Assembly: GCA_023443455.1 (NCBI GenBank)
Contig: JAEZUE010000029.1
Location: 1-55,756 of the forward strand
Length of the DNA: 55,756 nucleotides
Source: Verrucomicrobiota bacterium
Lineage (GTDB): Bacteria; Verrucomicrobiota; Verrucomicrobiia; Opitutales; Opitutaceae
Reading direction: 5' to 3'
The notes beneath the pieces are model-generated. The model saw nothing but the letters and a program-made list of their open reading frames with translations. It made no database searches and had not been told where the DNA came from. Position 1 is the first letter of the stretch; each line of letters begins with the position of its first letter. Shown here in pieces: positions 33,567-41,894 of this stretch. The translations under genes and the position numbers were made by a program.

Positions 33567-33644
33567 TGGGGCGGCCAACGGGATTCGAACCCGCGACCCC
33601 AAGAATCACAATCTTGTGCTCTAACCAACTGAGCTATGGCCGCC
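33567..33644 (-). tRNA. tRNA-His (anticodon GUG)
   Basis: Minus strand: 5' GGCGGCCA, then TA, D arm GCTC...GAGC, anticodon arm CAAGA-TTGTGAT-TCTTG (anticodon GUG), T arm GCGGGTTCGAATCCCGT and 3' TGGCCGC-C-CCA. The eighth acceptor pair G(-1):C73, required by histidyl-tRNA synthetase, and CCA are both encoded. Confidence 0.97.
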
Positions 33645-33827
33645 GTAGGGAAGGCCGGCGAAAATCGACACCCATTCCGGCACTGTCAACCCCTTCTTCG
33701 GGCAAAAAACACTGCCGCACGGGCGGCGCGTTCCGCGGCTCCGTTTCGCCCTTGCCGCGCGTCGGCTTGCGGCGGGCGCGAGTGCCGGGTTGCACCCGTC
33801 GCCGGGCCCCGCACTTTTCCCGGACCG

Positions 33828-34619
33828 ATGCATCCCTTCCGGATCGTCACTTTCAACATCGCGCACGGCCGCGGGCTCTCGCCCTACCAGGGGCTGAATT
33901 CCCATGCCTCGATCCGGCGCAATGTCCTCAAGATCGCCCACCTGCTCGAGCGCCTGAAACCCGACGTCGTCGCGCTCCAGGAGATCGACGAGGACTCCCA
34001 CTGGAACGGCCGCCTCAACCTCCTCGAGTACCTGCGCGAGCACTCGCACCTCCCGTATGCGGTCATGGGCGTGAACAGCGAGCGCACCGGCGACAAACCG
34101 CTCAAATACGGCAACGCCATCCTCTCCCGCCATCGCATCGCCGCCTGGGAAAACGTGTCGTTCGGCCGCAGCGAGATCGGCGGCAAGGGCTTCCTCTTCG
34201 CCGAGATCGACACCGGCCACCACCACATGGTCCCGGTCATGAACCTCCACCTCGACTATGCGTCGCGCCGCTCGCGCCTGCAGCAGGCCGCGGCGGTCTC
34301 GGAGTATCTCACCAGCAAATACCAGCATCGCCACGGCGAGTGGATGGTGCCGCCCATCCTGTGCGGCGACCTCAACAACTCCAACCGCGGCCCCGACGCC
34401 ACGGCGGCCCTCTACGACTATTTCCGGCGTCACGGCGACTACTCGCTCCACCCCGTCAACGGCCGCACTTTCCCCTCGCCGCTGCCCAGCCGCGCGCTCG
34501 ACTTCGTGTTTCTGCCCCCCGCCTGCCGCGCGCCGCACAGCGAGGTGTTGCGCTCGTTCCTCTCCGACCATCGCCCGGTCGTCGTCGATTTTCGCCTGCC
34601 CGGAGTGCGTTCGCACTGA
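33828..34619 (+). CDS. Endonuclease/exonuclease/phosphatase-family protein
   Basis: 263 aa with all EEP-fold motifs: FRIVTFNIAHGRG, VVALQEIDED (Mg-binding Glu), VMNLHLDYAS, ILCGDLNNSNRG and C-terminal LSDHRPVVVDFRL (His-Asp pair). No signal peptide, so probably cytosolic. The family covers nucleases, sphingomyelinases and inositol phosphatases, and the substrate cannot be set. ATG at 33828 starts directly at the first strand. Confidence 0.88.
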   Translation: MHPFRIVTFNIAHGRGLSPYQGLNSHASIRRNVLKIAHLLERLKPDVVALQEIDEDSHWNGRLNLLEYLREHSHLPYAVMGVNSERTGDKPLKYGNAILSRHRIAAWENVSFGRSEIGGKGFLFAEIDTGHHHMVPVMNLHLDYASRRSRLQQAAAVSEYLTSKYQHRHGEWMVPPILCGDLNNSNRGPDATAALYDYFRRHGDYSLHPVNGRTFPSPLPSRALDFVFLPPACRAPHSEVLRSFLSDHRPVVVDFRLPGVRSH

Positions 34620-34682
34620 GCCGCGAGACGCTCGTCGAAACGTAGGGCGTCGGTCCCTTCGGCCCCGTTCACTCCGCCTGCG

Positions 34683-34707
34683 GTAGGGGCGTCGCTTGCC
34701 GACGCCC
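34683..34707 (+). repeat. Solo family-A REP with GTAG
   Basis: GTAG (34683-34686) followed by GGGCGTCG, a CTTGC loop and CGACGCCC. A weaker GTAGGGCGTCGG lies at 34642. It sits in the gap before the metal-efflux operon. Confidence 0.75.
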
Positions 34708-34728
34708 GTCGGCCGCGGCCCTCTCCGG

Positions 34729-34757
34729 TTGACAAACCGCCTTCGGACCGCACATCA
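34729..34757 (+). promoter_or_regulatory. Possible promoter of the metal-efflux operon
   Basis: TTGACA (34729-34734), then 17 bp, then ACATCA, a weak -10. A start site would fall within a few bases of the GTG start at 34765, so the mRNA may be leaderless, as suggested for the Fur-family gene. Confidence 0.3.
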
Positions 34758-34764
34758 CACGCCC

Positions 34765-35142
34765 GTGCTTCGTCGCCTCTTCACCGTGTTCGCCTGGCTC
34801 CTGGCCGCCCTCTGGCTGCCGGCCTCGCTGCACTGCACCGCCGAGAGTGCGGGCTGGTTCGACGAGGCCGATTGCTGCGGGCATGCGGCGCAACCGCTGA
34901 CCGGCGATTCCGCCGAGCTCGACCATTGCGAGACGCTCGCGGCCGGAGTGCCGCGCGAGGATCTCGCACCTGCGGTCGCGGTGTTGCCTCCCGACGGCCT
35001 GCCCCTGTGGCTGCACCCGATCGTCGGCGCCCCGCCGCCCGAGCCGCCGGCAACCGCGGGCGAGCGCACCCAGGCGCCCCCGCATGTGCTTGCATGCTGG
35101 GCACACGCGCATCGCGTGGTCGCGCCGGCACGCGCGCCCTGA
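34765..35142 (+). CDS. Small secreted Cys/His protein heading the metal-efflux operon
   Basis: 125 aa, GTG start at 34765. A signal peptide (VFAWLLAALWLPASLHC) is followed by a segment rich in Cys, His and acids (CTAESAGWF, EADCCGHAAQ, ELDHCETLA) and a Pro-rich tail ending with CWAHAHRVV. The residues could bind a soft metal. It has the look of the small uncharacterised proteins often preceding czcCBA-like genes; no family recognised. Confidence 0.65.
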   Translation: MLRRLFTVFAWLLAALWLPASLHCTAESAGWFDEADCCGHAAQPLTGDSAELDHCETLAAGVPREDLAPAVAVLPPDGLPLWLHPIVGAPPPEPPATAGERTQAPPHVLACWAHAHRVVAPARAP

Positions 35143-35259
35143 GGCACACGAGGACGGTGCGGGCCCGGCGGCCTGCCCACCAGACGACCGCCCCGGCCCG
35201 CGTGGCCGCGGCGTATCCGAATGCCGGTTGTCGCCGGCTTCACCCTCGTGTCTCCCGCC

Positions 35260-36522
35260 ATGTTCCCTTCTCTTCGTCTCTGCCTTCTTCTCTCCTGTGC
35301 GGTCGCCGTCGCGGCCCGTGCGGACCAACCGAAACCGATCGGGGCGCTCGTCGCCGAGATCGCCGCCGACCATCCCGAGCTGCGTCTGCTCGAGGCCGAA
35401 CTGGCCGCGGCCCGCGCCGAGGGCCGCGGTGTCGTCTCCGGCCCCACCGAACTCTCCGTCGAGTTCGGCCGGAAGCGGGTGCGTGCCACCGGTGGCGAGC
35501 TTGCGGCCGAGGGCACCGTCTGGTCGGTGTCGCTCTCGCGCACCTTCGACTGGCAGGGGCGGACCGCCCTGCGCAAGGCCATCGCCCGTCGCGATGTCGA
35601 GCTGGCGGAGGCCGGCCTGGCCCGCCTGCGACGCGAACTCGAATCCCGCGCCCTCGGGCTGGCGTTCGGTCTGCACGCGGCGCACACCAAGGCGACCGCC
35701 GCGCGTGAAGTCGCCGACCGGCATGCGGAACTCGTTGCGACCTTCCTCGCCCGCGAACCCGCCGGCCTTGCCCCCGAACTCGAGATCCGAGCGCTCGAGG
35801 CGCGCGCCCTTGTGCTGCAACGCCGCGCCACCGCCGCCGAACTCGGCGTCGCTGCGGCTCTCGTCGAACTCAACCAGCTGCGCGGCCTGCCGCCCGAAAC
35901 CCCGCTGATCCTCGCCGGCGCTTCACCTGTCCATGGCGACGCTCCGGCGGGCACGGCGCTCATCGACGCGGCCCGTGCCAACAACTTCGAGTTTCGCGCC
36001 CGCTGTCTCGAACTCGAGCGGCAGGACGACGTGGTGCGGCTCGCGCGGCGCGAGCGCCTGCCCGAACTCACCGTGAGCCCGTTCGTCGAACGGGAAGGCG
36101 GCGACGGCACCGAGACCACCGTCGGCATCGGCCTGAGTCTGCCGCTACCCGGCGGCCGGGCTCCGGCGGCGGGTGTGGCGGTGGCCGAAGCGCGCCGGGC
36201 GCAGGCCGAGGCGGCGCTGCGGGCGGCCGGGCTGGAGCTCGAGCGCGAGGTGCTGCTCGCCGCCCGCGCGTACGCGGCGCACCGGGCCGAGATGGGACGT
36301 TGGGCTCCGGATACGGTGGCCCGACTGCGCGTGGCGGCGGCCGAAGCCGACCGCCACTATCGTCTCGGGGCGGTGCCGCTCGGCACCTATCTCGAGCTCC
36401 AGGAGGCGTACCTCGAGGCCGTCGAGGCGCTGCTCGACACCGAGACCGAGGCGCTCGCTTCCGGTCTGCGCCTGCAACTTCTCACCGGTCTGGACTTCGG
36501 CGCCGCGCGCCTCTCGCCATGA
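35260..36522 (+). CDS. TolC-family outer-membrane efflux protein (CzcC-like)
   Basis: 420 aa with signal peptide MFPSLRLCLLLSCAVAVAAR. The mature part is two alpha-helical hairpin repeats: HPELRLLEAELAAARAEG and later ARANNFEFRARCLELERQ, with beta segments such as VWSVSLSRTFDWQG and ETTVGIGLSLPLPGG. The pattern and linkage to CzcA make it the outer-membrane channel of a metal RND pump. ATG at 35260 is preferred over 35221 because it begins directly at the signal peptide. The stop overlaps the adaptor gene (ATGA). Confidence 0.88.
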   Translation: MFPSLRLCLLLSCAVAVAARADQPKPIGALVAEIAADHPELRLLEAELAAARAEGRGVVSGPTELSVEFGRKRVRATGGELAAEGTVWSVSLSRTFDWQGRTALRKAIARRDVELAEAGLARLRRELESRALGLAFGLHAAHTKATAAREVADRHAELVATFLAREPAGLAPELEIRALEARALVLQRRATAAELGVAAALVELNQLRGLPPETPLILAGASPVHGDAPAGTALIDAARANNFEFRARCLELERQDDVVRLARRERLPELTVSPFVEREGGDGTETTVGIGLSLPLPGGRAPAAGVAVAEARRAQAEAALRAAGLELEREVLLAARAYAAHRAEMGRWAPDTVARLRVAAAEADRHYRLGAVPLGTYLELQEAYLEAVEALLDTETEALASGLRLQLLTGLDFGAARLSP

Positions 36523-37097
36523 ACACCGCGCGTATCAATCCGGAGGCACGGTCGGACCTCGCGTTCGCACCGGCTCGATTTCAGGCGGCGCGTCGGCAAG
36601 CGACGGCCCTGCACCACCTGCGGCGGAGCACTTGCTGCGGCGCGTTGTTCGGTCTGTTCGCTGTGGCGTTGCTCGCCGGCTGCGGCTCGCACGCCGACTC
36701 GACCTCACACGCTGACGACGACGGCCACGGCGCCGAGCCGGCGCCCGCGGTGGTTTTCAAGGCGGGCCGCGGCCTGCAGCTCGGGCAGACTGCGGCGCAG
36801 TTCATCGGGCTTGCCACAACGGAGGTTGCAGCGCGCGACCTGCCGGGCGCGACCGGGGTGCCGGCGATTCCGGAGTCGGCGCTGCTGCACACCGTGCGGG
36901 GCGAGTTCGTCTTCGTCGCCAACGGCGACTGGTTCCTGCGCACGCCGGTGGAGGCGGGCGCCGCGGCCGAGGGCTGGGTGGAGATCCGCGACGGACTCTA
37001 CGAGGGCGATGTCGTCGTGGCCGGTGGCGCGCGGGCGCTCTGGCTCGCCGAGATCCAGGCGGTCAACGGCGGCGTGAGCTGCACCCACGGACACTGA
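36519..37097 (+). CDS. Short periplasmic adaptor lipoprotein of the RND pump
   Basis: 192 aa. After ~40 residues comes LFAVALLAGC, a lipobox, then a His/Asp-rich stretch (HADSTSHADDDGHGAE). The C-terminal half (ATGVPAIPESALLHTVRGEF, then VFVANGDWFLRTPVEAGA and LYEGDVVVAGG) matches the membrane-proximal end of CusB/CzcB adaptors. The alpha-hairpin, lipoyl and most of the beta-barrel domains are missing; the normal length is ~380-450 aa. The frame is intact and overlaps the genes on both sides, so this is a compact protein rather than an obvious pseudogene. A long unprocessed N-terminal extension precedes the signal core. Confidence 0.75.
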   Translation: MNTARINPEARSDLAFAPARFQAARRQATALHHLRRSTCCGALFGLFAVALLAGCGSHADSTSHADDDGHGAEPAPAVVFKAGRGLQLGQTAAQFIGLATTEVAARDLPGATGVPAIPESALLHTVRGEFVFVANGDWFLRTPVEAGAAAEGWVEIRDGLYEGDVVVAGGARALWLAEIQAVNGGVSCTHGH

Positions 37098-37105
37098 GGC
37101 GCGCC

Positions 37106-40100
37106 ATGCTCGAACACATCATCGAACTTTCCCTGCGGCGGCGCGCGTTGGTTGTCGCCGTCGTGCTGCTGCTCGCGGCGGCCGGCGTGTGGTCGGCCTT
37201 CCACGTGACGGTCGACGCCGTGCCCGACATCACCAGTCCGCAGGTGCAGATCAACACCGCGGTGGGCGGGCTCGCCCCCGAGGAGATCGAGACTCTGGTG
37301 ACAGTGCCGATCGAGTCGGAGATGGCCGGCCTGCCGGGCATGGTCGAGCTGCGCTCGTTGTCGAAGTTCGGCCTGTCGCAGGTCACGATGACCTTCCGCG
37401 ACGGCGCCGATCTGTACCGGTTGCGGCAGCTCGTCGGCGAACGCCTCGCGCATGCCCGCGACGCGCTCCCGCCGGAGGTCTCGCCGGTGCTGGCGCCGAT
37501 CGCCACCGGTCTGGGCGAGATCGTGTACTACAACCTCCGGTACCGAGGCGACGCGACCGACCGGCCCGTCGATCCGGCCGACCGGTTGCGGGAGCTGCGG
37601 CTGGTCCACGACCGGCTCGTGAAGCCGCTGCTGCGCTCGACACCGGGCCTGGCCGAGGTGAACGCGATCGGCGGCTACGAACGCCAGATCGTCGTCGAGC
37701 CCGATCCGGCGCGGCTCGCCGCCGCGGGGGTGGGCTTCGCCGAGCTCGTGGAGGTGCTGCGGCGCAGCTCGGAGAACGCCGGCGGCGGCGTGCTCGAGCT
37801 TGGCGGCGAGGCCGTGGTGGTGCGCGCGGTCACCCGGGCGGGCGCGCTCGACGACCTCGCGCGCCTGCCGGTGAAGTTCGCCGGTGCCCGGGAGCCGATC
37901 CTGCTCGGCGATCTCGCCACGGTCGGCATCGGCTCGGCCGTGCGCACCGGCGCGTCGACCGCCGACGGCGAGGAGACGGTGACCGGGGCGGCGATCATGC
38001 TCGCCGGCGAGAACAGCCGGCTGGTGGCGCAGGCCGTGGTCGCGCGCTTGCGCGAGATCGAGGCGAAGCTGCCGCCGGGTCTGGAGATCCGCGTGGTCTA
38101 CGACCGCTCCGATCTGGTCGACGCGACCATCGCCACCGTGCGCGCGAACCTCTTCGAGGGCGCCGTGCTCGTGATGGCGATACTCTTCGCCGTGCTCGGC
38201 AACTGGCGGGCGGCGGCGATCGTGGCCCTCGCGATCCCGTTGTCCTTTCTCTTCCTTCTCACGGGTCTGGTGCAGGGGCGCTGGAGCGCCAACCTCATGA
38301 GCCTCGGCGCCATCGATTTCGGCCTCATCGTCGACGGCGCGGTGGTCATGGTGGAGAACATCCTCCGGCATCTGGCCGAGCGCCAACGCGCGCTCGGCCG
38401 CAGCCTCTCGGCGGCGGAACGGCTCGACGAGGTCCGGCGCGCGGCCCGCGAGGTGGCGCGGCCGATGTTCTTCGGCGTGCTGATCATCACCGTCGTGTAC
38501 GTGCCGGTGCTCGCGCTCACCGGCATCGAGGGCAAGATGTTCCGCCCGATGGCGATCGCGGTGATGCTCGCCCTCGGCGGCGCGCTCGCGCTCTCCGTCA
38601 CGCTGATGCCGGTGCTCTGTTCGTGGCTGCTGCGCGGCCGGCTCGAGGAGCACGACGGGCGCATCGTGCGCGCGGCCAAGGCGGTCTACGCGCCGCTGCT
38701 CGCCTGGGCGCTGCGCCGGCGGCTCGTCGTCGTGGCCGCCGCGCTGGGCTTGTTCCTGGTCGCCGGCTGGCGCTTCGCCGGGCTCGGCGCGGAGTTCCTG
38801 CCGCAGCTCGACGAGGGGTCGCTCGCGATCCAGATGATCCGCGGCAACAGCGTGGCCCTGGGCGACTCGATCGACCTGCAGCGCCGCACCGAGCGCCTGC
38901 TGCTCGAGCGTTTCCCCGAGGTCGCCGGCATCTTCTCGCGCATCGGCACCGCCGAGATCGCGATGGACCCGATGGGCCCCAACACTTCGGATACCTACCT
39001 GACCCTGCACCCGCGCGAACGCTGGCGCGAGATCGACGGCCGCCGGATCGCGAAGGCGGAGCTCGTGGAGCTCATGCGTCGCGAGCTCGCGGAGACGATT
39101 CCCGGGCAGGCCCACCTCTTCACCCAGCCCGTGCAGCTGCGCTTCAACGAGATGATGGCCGGCGCCCGCGCCGACCTCGCGTTGAAGATCTACGGCGCCG
39201 ACTTCGCGGAGCTCGAACGCCTCGCCGTCGAATGCCGCGAGCTGCTGCGCACCATCCCCGGCGGGGGCGATGTCGAGTTCGACGCGCTCGGCCGGGTGCC
39301 GATGCTCGAGGTCTCGCCCCGCCGCGACGTGCTGCGCCGCCTCAACCTCCACGGCGAGGAGATCAACGCCGTGGTCGCGACCGCCCTCGGCGGCGAGCGG
39401 GCCGGCGCGTTGGTCGAGGACGGGCGCCGGACCGACATCGTGGTGCGCCTGCCCGAGGCGTTGCGCCTCGATCTCGCGGCGTTGCGCGAGCTGCCGGTGA
39501 TCGCCGAGGAGGCCGGCGGCGCGCAGGTCGCGCTCGGACGCGTGGCCGACCTCAAGGTCGAGGAACGGGTCGGTGTCATTGCCCGTGAGGATACACAGCG
39601 GCGCGTGGCGATCCTCGTCAACGTGCGCGGCCGCGACACCGACGGCTTCGTGCGCGAGGCGACGGCGCGGCTGCGGGAGGCGGTGCCGTTTCCGGCGGGC
39701 TACTACTTCGAGTTCGGCGGGCAGTTCGAGAACCTGCAGGCCGCGAAGGCGCGGCTGGCGGTGGTGGTGCCGGTGGCGCTGGCGCTGATCTTCGTGCTCA
39801 CCTACGCCAGCTTCGGCAGCGCACGGCAGGCGGCGCTGATCTTCGTGAGCGTGCCGCTCGCGGCGGCCGGCGGGGTGTTCGCGTTGGAGCTGCGCGGGTT
39901 GCCCTTCACGATCTCCGCGGCGGTCGGCTTCATCGCGCTGGCCGGCATCGCCGTGCTCAACGGCATCATGCTGATCAGCTTCATCAACCAGCTGCGGCGC
40001 GAGGGTCGCGACCGGCGCGCCGCGGTCGTCGAGGGCACGCTCACGCGGCTGCGCCCGAAGCTGATGACGGCCCTCGTCGCCTCGCTCGGCTTCGTGCCGA

Positions 40101-40264
40101 TGGCGCTCGCGACCGGGCCCGGCGCCGAGGTGCAGCGCCCGCTCGCGACCGTCGTGATCGGCGGGATCCTCAGCTCGACGTTCCTCACCCTGGTGGTGCT
40201 GCCGGTGCTCTACGATCTGGTGGAGTCGCGGCGGAAGCCGCAACCCCACAAACTCAAGACATGA
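37106..40264 (+). CDS. Heavy-metal efflux RND transporter, CzcA type
   Basis: 1052-aa proton-driven pump exporting divalent cations. N-terminal TM1 region (RRRALVVAVVLLLAAAGVW) is followed by VDAVPDITSPQVQINT, a HME-RND mark. TM4 carries DFGLIVDGAVVMVEN, matching DFG-x3-DGA-x3-VEN of the Zn/Co/Cd/Ni classes rather than the Cu/Ag CusA class. The second half repeats the fold, with RVADLKVEERVGVIAREDTQ and GIAVLNGIMLISFINQLR. Metal specificity beyond divalent is inference. Operon: outer-membrane factor, short adaptor, pump, two small secreted proteins. Confidence 0.95.
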   Translation: MLEHIIELSLRRRALVVAVVLLLAAAGVWSAFHVTVDAVPDITSPQVQINTAVGGLAPEEIETLVTVPIESEMAGLPGMVELRSLSKFGLSQVTMTFRDGADLYRLRQLVGERLAHARDALPPEVSPVLAPIATGLGEIVYYNLRYRGDATDRPVDPADRLRELRLVHDRLVKPLLRSTPGLAEVNAIGGYERQIVVEPDPARLAAAGVGFAELVEVLRRSSENAGGGVLELGGEAVVVRAVTRAGALDDLARLPVKFAGAREPILLGDLATVGIGSAVRTGASTADGEETVTGAAIMLAGENSRLVAQAVVARLREIEAKLPPGLEIRVVYDRSDLVDATIATVRANLFEGAVLVMAILFAVLGNWRAAAIVALAIPLSFLFLLTGLVQGRWSANLMSLGAIDFGLIVDGAVVMVENILRHLAERQRALGRSLSAAERLDEVRRAAREVARPMFFGVLIITVVYVPVLALTGIEGKMFRPMAIAVMLALGGALALSVTLMPVLCSWLLRGRLEEHDGRIVRAAKAVYAPLLAWALRRRLVVVAAALGLFLVAGWRFAGLGAEFLPQLDEGSLAIQMIRGNSVALGDSIDLQRRTERLLLERFPEVAGIFSRIGTAEIAMDPMGPNTSDTYLTLHPRERWREIDGRRIAKAELVELMRRELAETIPGQAHLFTQPVQLRFNEMMAGARADLALKIYGADFAELERLAVECRELLRTIPGGGDVEFDALGRVPMLEVSPRRDVLRRLNLHGEEINAVVATALGGERAGALVEDGRRTDIVVRLPEALRLDLAALRELPVIAEEAGGAQVALGRVADLKVEERVGVIAREDTQRRVAILVNVRGRDTDGFVREATARLREAVPFPAGYYFEFGGQFENLQAAKARLAVVVPVALALIFVLTYASFGSARQAALIFVSVPLAAAGGVFALELRGLPFTISAAVGFIALAGIAVLNGIMLISFINQLRREGRDRRAAVVEGTLTRLRPKLMTALVASLGFVPMALATGPGAEVQRPLATVVIGGILSSTFLTLVVLPVLYDLVESRRKPQPHKLKT

Positions 40265-40671
40265 ACAGCAGGTCCATTTTTTCGCTCCGGCGTCTCGCGT
40301 CCGTAGTCGGCTTTTGCTTTCTGGGCGCCTGGCTGGCGGCGCAGCCGGAGGTCGTGCCGGTGTCGTCGCGTGCGGTCGCCTTGCACCGACCTCTCCTGCA
40401 ACGCGCTTCCGACCACTGGCGGTTGACCGGCTGCCTGGCGCCGCAACGCGGCATGTGGCTGCGGCCGGCGACGCACCTCGACGTGGTGTTCCTCGACGCG
40501 CGGGGCGACGCGCTCGCCACCCATGCCGTGGCGCTCGATCTCGGAGTGTTGCGTTGGCGGTCGAAATCGCCGCGGCCGCACGTCCGCTACGAAAGCCTCT
40601 GGCCCGAGCTGCCGGAGGGGACCGCGCGCATCGAGGTGCAGGTGCACGACCACCTCGGCGGCTGCTCCTGA
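40261..40671 (+). CDS. Small secreted protein overlapping czcA-like gene
   Basis: 136 aa. Start ATG overlaps the pump's stop (ATGA), so it is translationally coupled. A signal peptide (RLASVVGFCFLGAWLAAQ) precedes a beta-rich body (HLDVVFLDARGDALATHAVA, ARIEVQVHDHLGGCS). It has two or three His and Cys residues near the end that could bind metal. No family recognised. Confidence 0.75.
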   Translation: MNSRSIFSLRRLASVVGFCFLGAWLAAQPEVVPVSSRAVALHRPLLQRASDHWRLTGCLAPQRGMWLRPATHLDVVFLDARGDALATHAVALDLGVLRWRSKSPRPHVRYESLWPELPEGTARIEVQVHDHLGGCS

Positions 40672-40694
40672 CCATTCATCACCCAAGGAAATCC

Positions 40695-41135
40695 ATGAAG
40701 ACGAAATCGTTGTTGTCCCTCGCCGTCGCGCTTTGTGCGGCGGCATTTGTCCATGCCGAGAAGGTCGTCGCCGGACCGGCGGGCGGCCGTCTCCTCGAGG
40801 CGGAGCCGTTGCGTGCGGAATTCGTGGTGAATGCCGCGCGCCGGGCCGAGATCCGTTTCTACGATACCGCGCTGCAGCCCGCGGTGCGGACGACGCAGGA
40901 AGTTGCCGTCACCGCCGAGCCGCCGGGCGGCCGCGTGAAGCTCGAGGTGGAGCAGACCGGTTTCGGTTTTGCGACGAAGGAGGCACTGCCCGCCGCCGCC
41001 GAGCCGTATCGGGTGGTGGTGCAGTTGCGCGCCGCGCCCGGCGCGAAGCCGCAGAACTTCCGCATCGACCTGAATCTTGGCCACTGTGGCGGCTGCGACC
41101 GCGCCGAATACGCCTGCACCTGCGAAAGCCATTGA
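40695..41135 (+). CDS. Small secreted protein with Cys-rich C-terminus
   Basis: 146 aa; AAGGAA lies 7 nt before the ATG. Signal peptide MKTKSLLSLAVALCAAAFVH, then a beta-sandwich-like body (LRAEFVVNAARRAEIRFYD, GRVKLEVEQTGFGFATKE) and a tail HCGGCDRAEYACTCESH with four Cys and two His. It ends the metal operon and is a good candidate for a periplasmic metal-binding protein, though untested. Confidence 0.75.
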   Translation: MKTKSLLSLAVALCAAAFVHAEKVVAGPAGGRLLEAEPLRAEFVVNAARRAEIRFYDTALQPAVRTTQEVAVTAEPPGGRVKLEVEQTGFGFATKEALPAAAEPYRVVVQLRAAPGAKPQNFRIDLNLGHCGGCDRAEYACTCESH

Positions 41136-41268
41136 GGGCGAGCCCGGACACGTGTGCTCGGCGACCGCTGGGGCGGCAGTCGGCCCCATCTCCATGATAC
41201 CCCGGCGGTGCTGCGCATCGGTGCTGGTGTGTGTGGGCAAGACGAGCCCTCCAGGTTAGCCGCGGCTC

Positions 41269-41289
41269 GGCGGGGACGCCTCGCCCTAC
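41269..41289 (-). repeat. REP-like hairpin, family E
   Basis: On the minus strand GTAG is followed by GGCGAGG, CGT and CCCCGCC: a 7-bp stem with one G-T pair. It is a fourth stem family in the window and lies just after the metal operon. Confidence 0.6.
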
Positions 41290-41382
41290 CACCAGCATGG
41301 GCAGGGCGTGGTGAGGATTCAGGCGGACGGACACCGCCGGGCCTCCGCTTGACGCTCGGAAGCCCACGCCTAGCCTGCGGCC

Positions 41383-41592
41383 ATGAAGTATCCTGTCACG
41401 TTGGTGCAGTCGGACGAAGGCTGGGCGGTGTGGTGCGACACCCTGCCCGGTTGTTGTTCGCAAGGCGCCACTCGTGAGGAGGCTCTCGAAAATATTCGCG
41501 AAGCCATTTCCGAGTACCTCGCGGCGAAGCTCGAAGAGATTCGCGGAGACAGCAGCGTGCGAGCGGTGGTGCACGCCGAAGTGATGGTCTGA
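41383..41592 (+). CDS. hicB: HicB-type antitoxin
   Basis: 69 aa with the HicB partial RNase H-like fold: MKYPVTLVQSDEGWAVWCDT, LPGCCSQGATREEALENIRE, AISEYLAA. It lacks the C-terminal DNA-binding domain of longer HicB proteins, so autoregulation may be weak. It neutralises the HicA toxin encoded 8 bp downstream; antitoxin-first order is a known variant. Confidence 0.9.
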   Translation: MKYPVTLVQSDEGWAVWCDTLPGCCSQGATREEALENIREAISEYLAAKLEEIRGDSSVRAVVHAEVMV

Positions 41593-41600
41593 TCGCGCGT

Positions 41601-41813
41601 ATGCCGAAATTGCCCGGCATCGGCCAGAAGGACGCTGTCCGTGTTTTGGAGAAGCGCGGTTTCAAGGTCGTGCGGCAGGGTAAGCACATCACTCTTTCGA
41701 ACGGCGTGGTGATGGTGCAGGTGCCAAGGCATACCGTCATCAATGCCTACACCATGGGCTACATCGCTCAGGTGGCCGGGCTTTCCCCGGAGGCGTTTCG
41801 CGAGTTGCTCTGA
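41601..41813 (+). CDS. hicA: HicA-type mRNA interferase toxin
   Basis: 70-aa double-stranded-RNA-binding-like fold. The catalytic His is in VVRQGKHITLSNG, and VPRHTVINAYTMGYIAQVAG is the family C-terminal half. It cuts mRNA unless bound by HicB. The pair sits between a REP-bearing gap and trpA. Confidence 0.92.
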   Translation: MPKLPGIGQKDAVRVLEKRGFKVVRQGKHITLSNGVVMVQVPRHTVINAYTMGYIAQVAGLSPEAFRELL

Positions 41814-41894
41814 TCGCGGGCTCTGGCTGCGGGGCGACCGCCTTTTGTTTCGCCTTTTTTGAAACCGTGCGGCGTCATGCCGTTCTCTTTCGCC

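Noticed and set aside
36998..40675. A 1225-codon minus-strand frame opposite the CzcA-like pump
   Set aside because: Same shadow effect; His/Arg/Glu-rich and without domains, against a complete RND pump on the plus strand.
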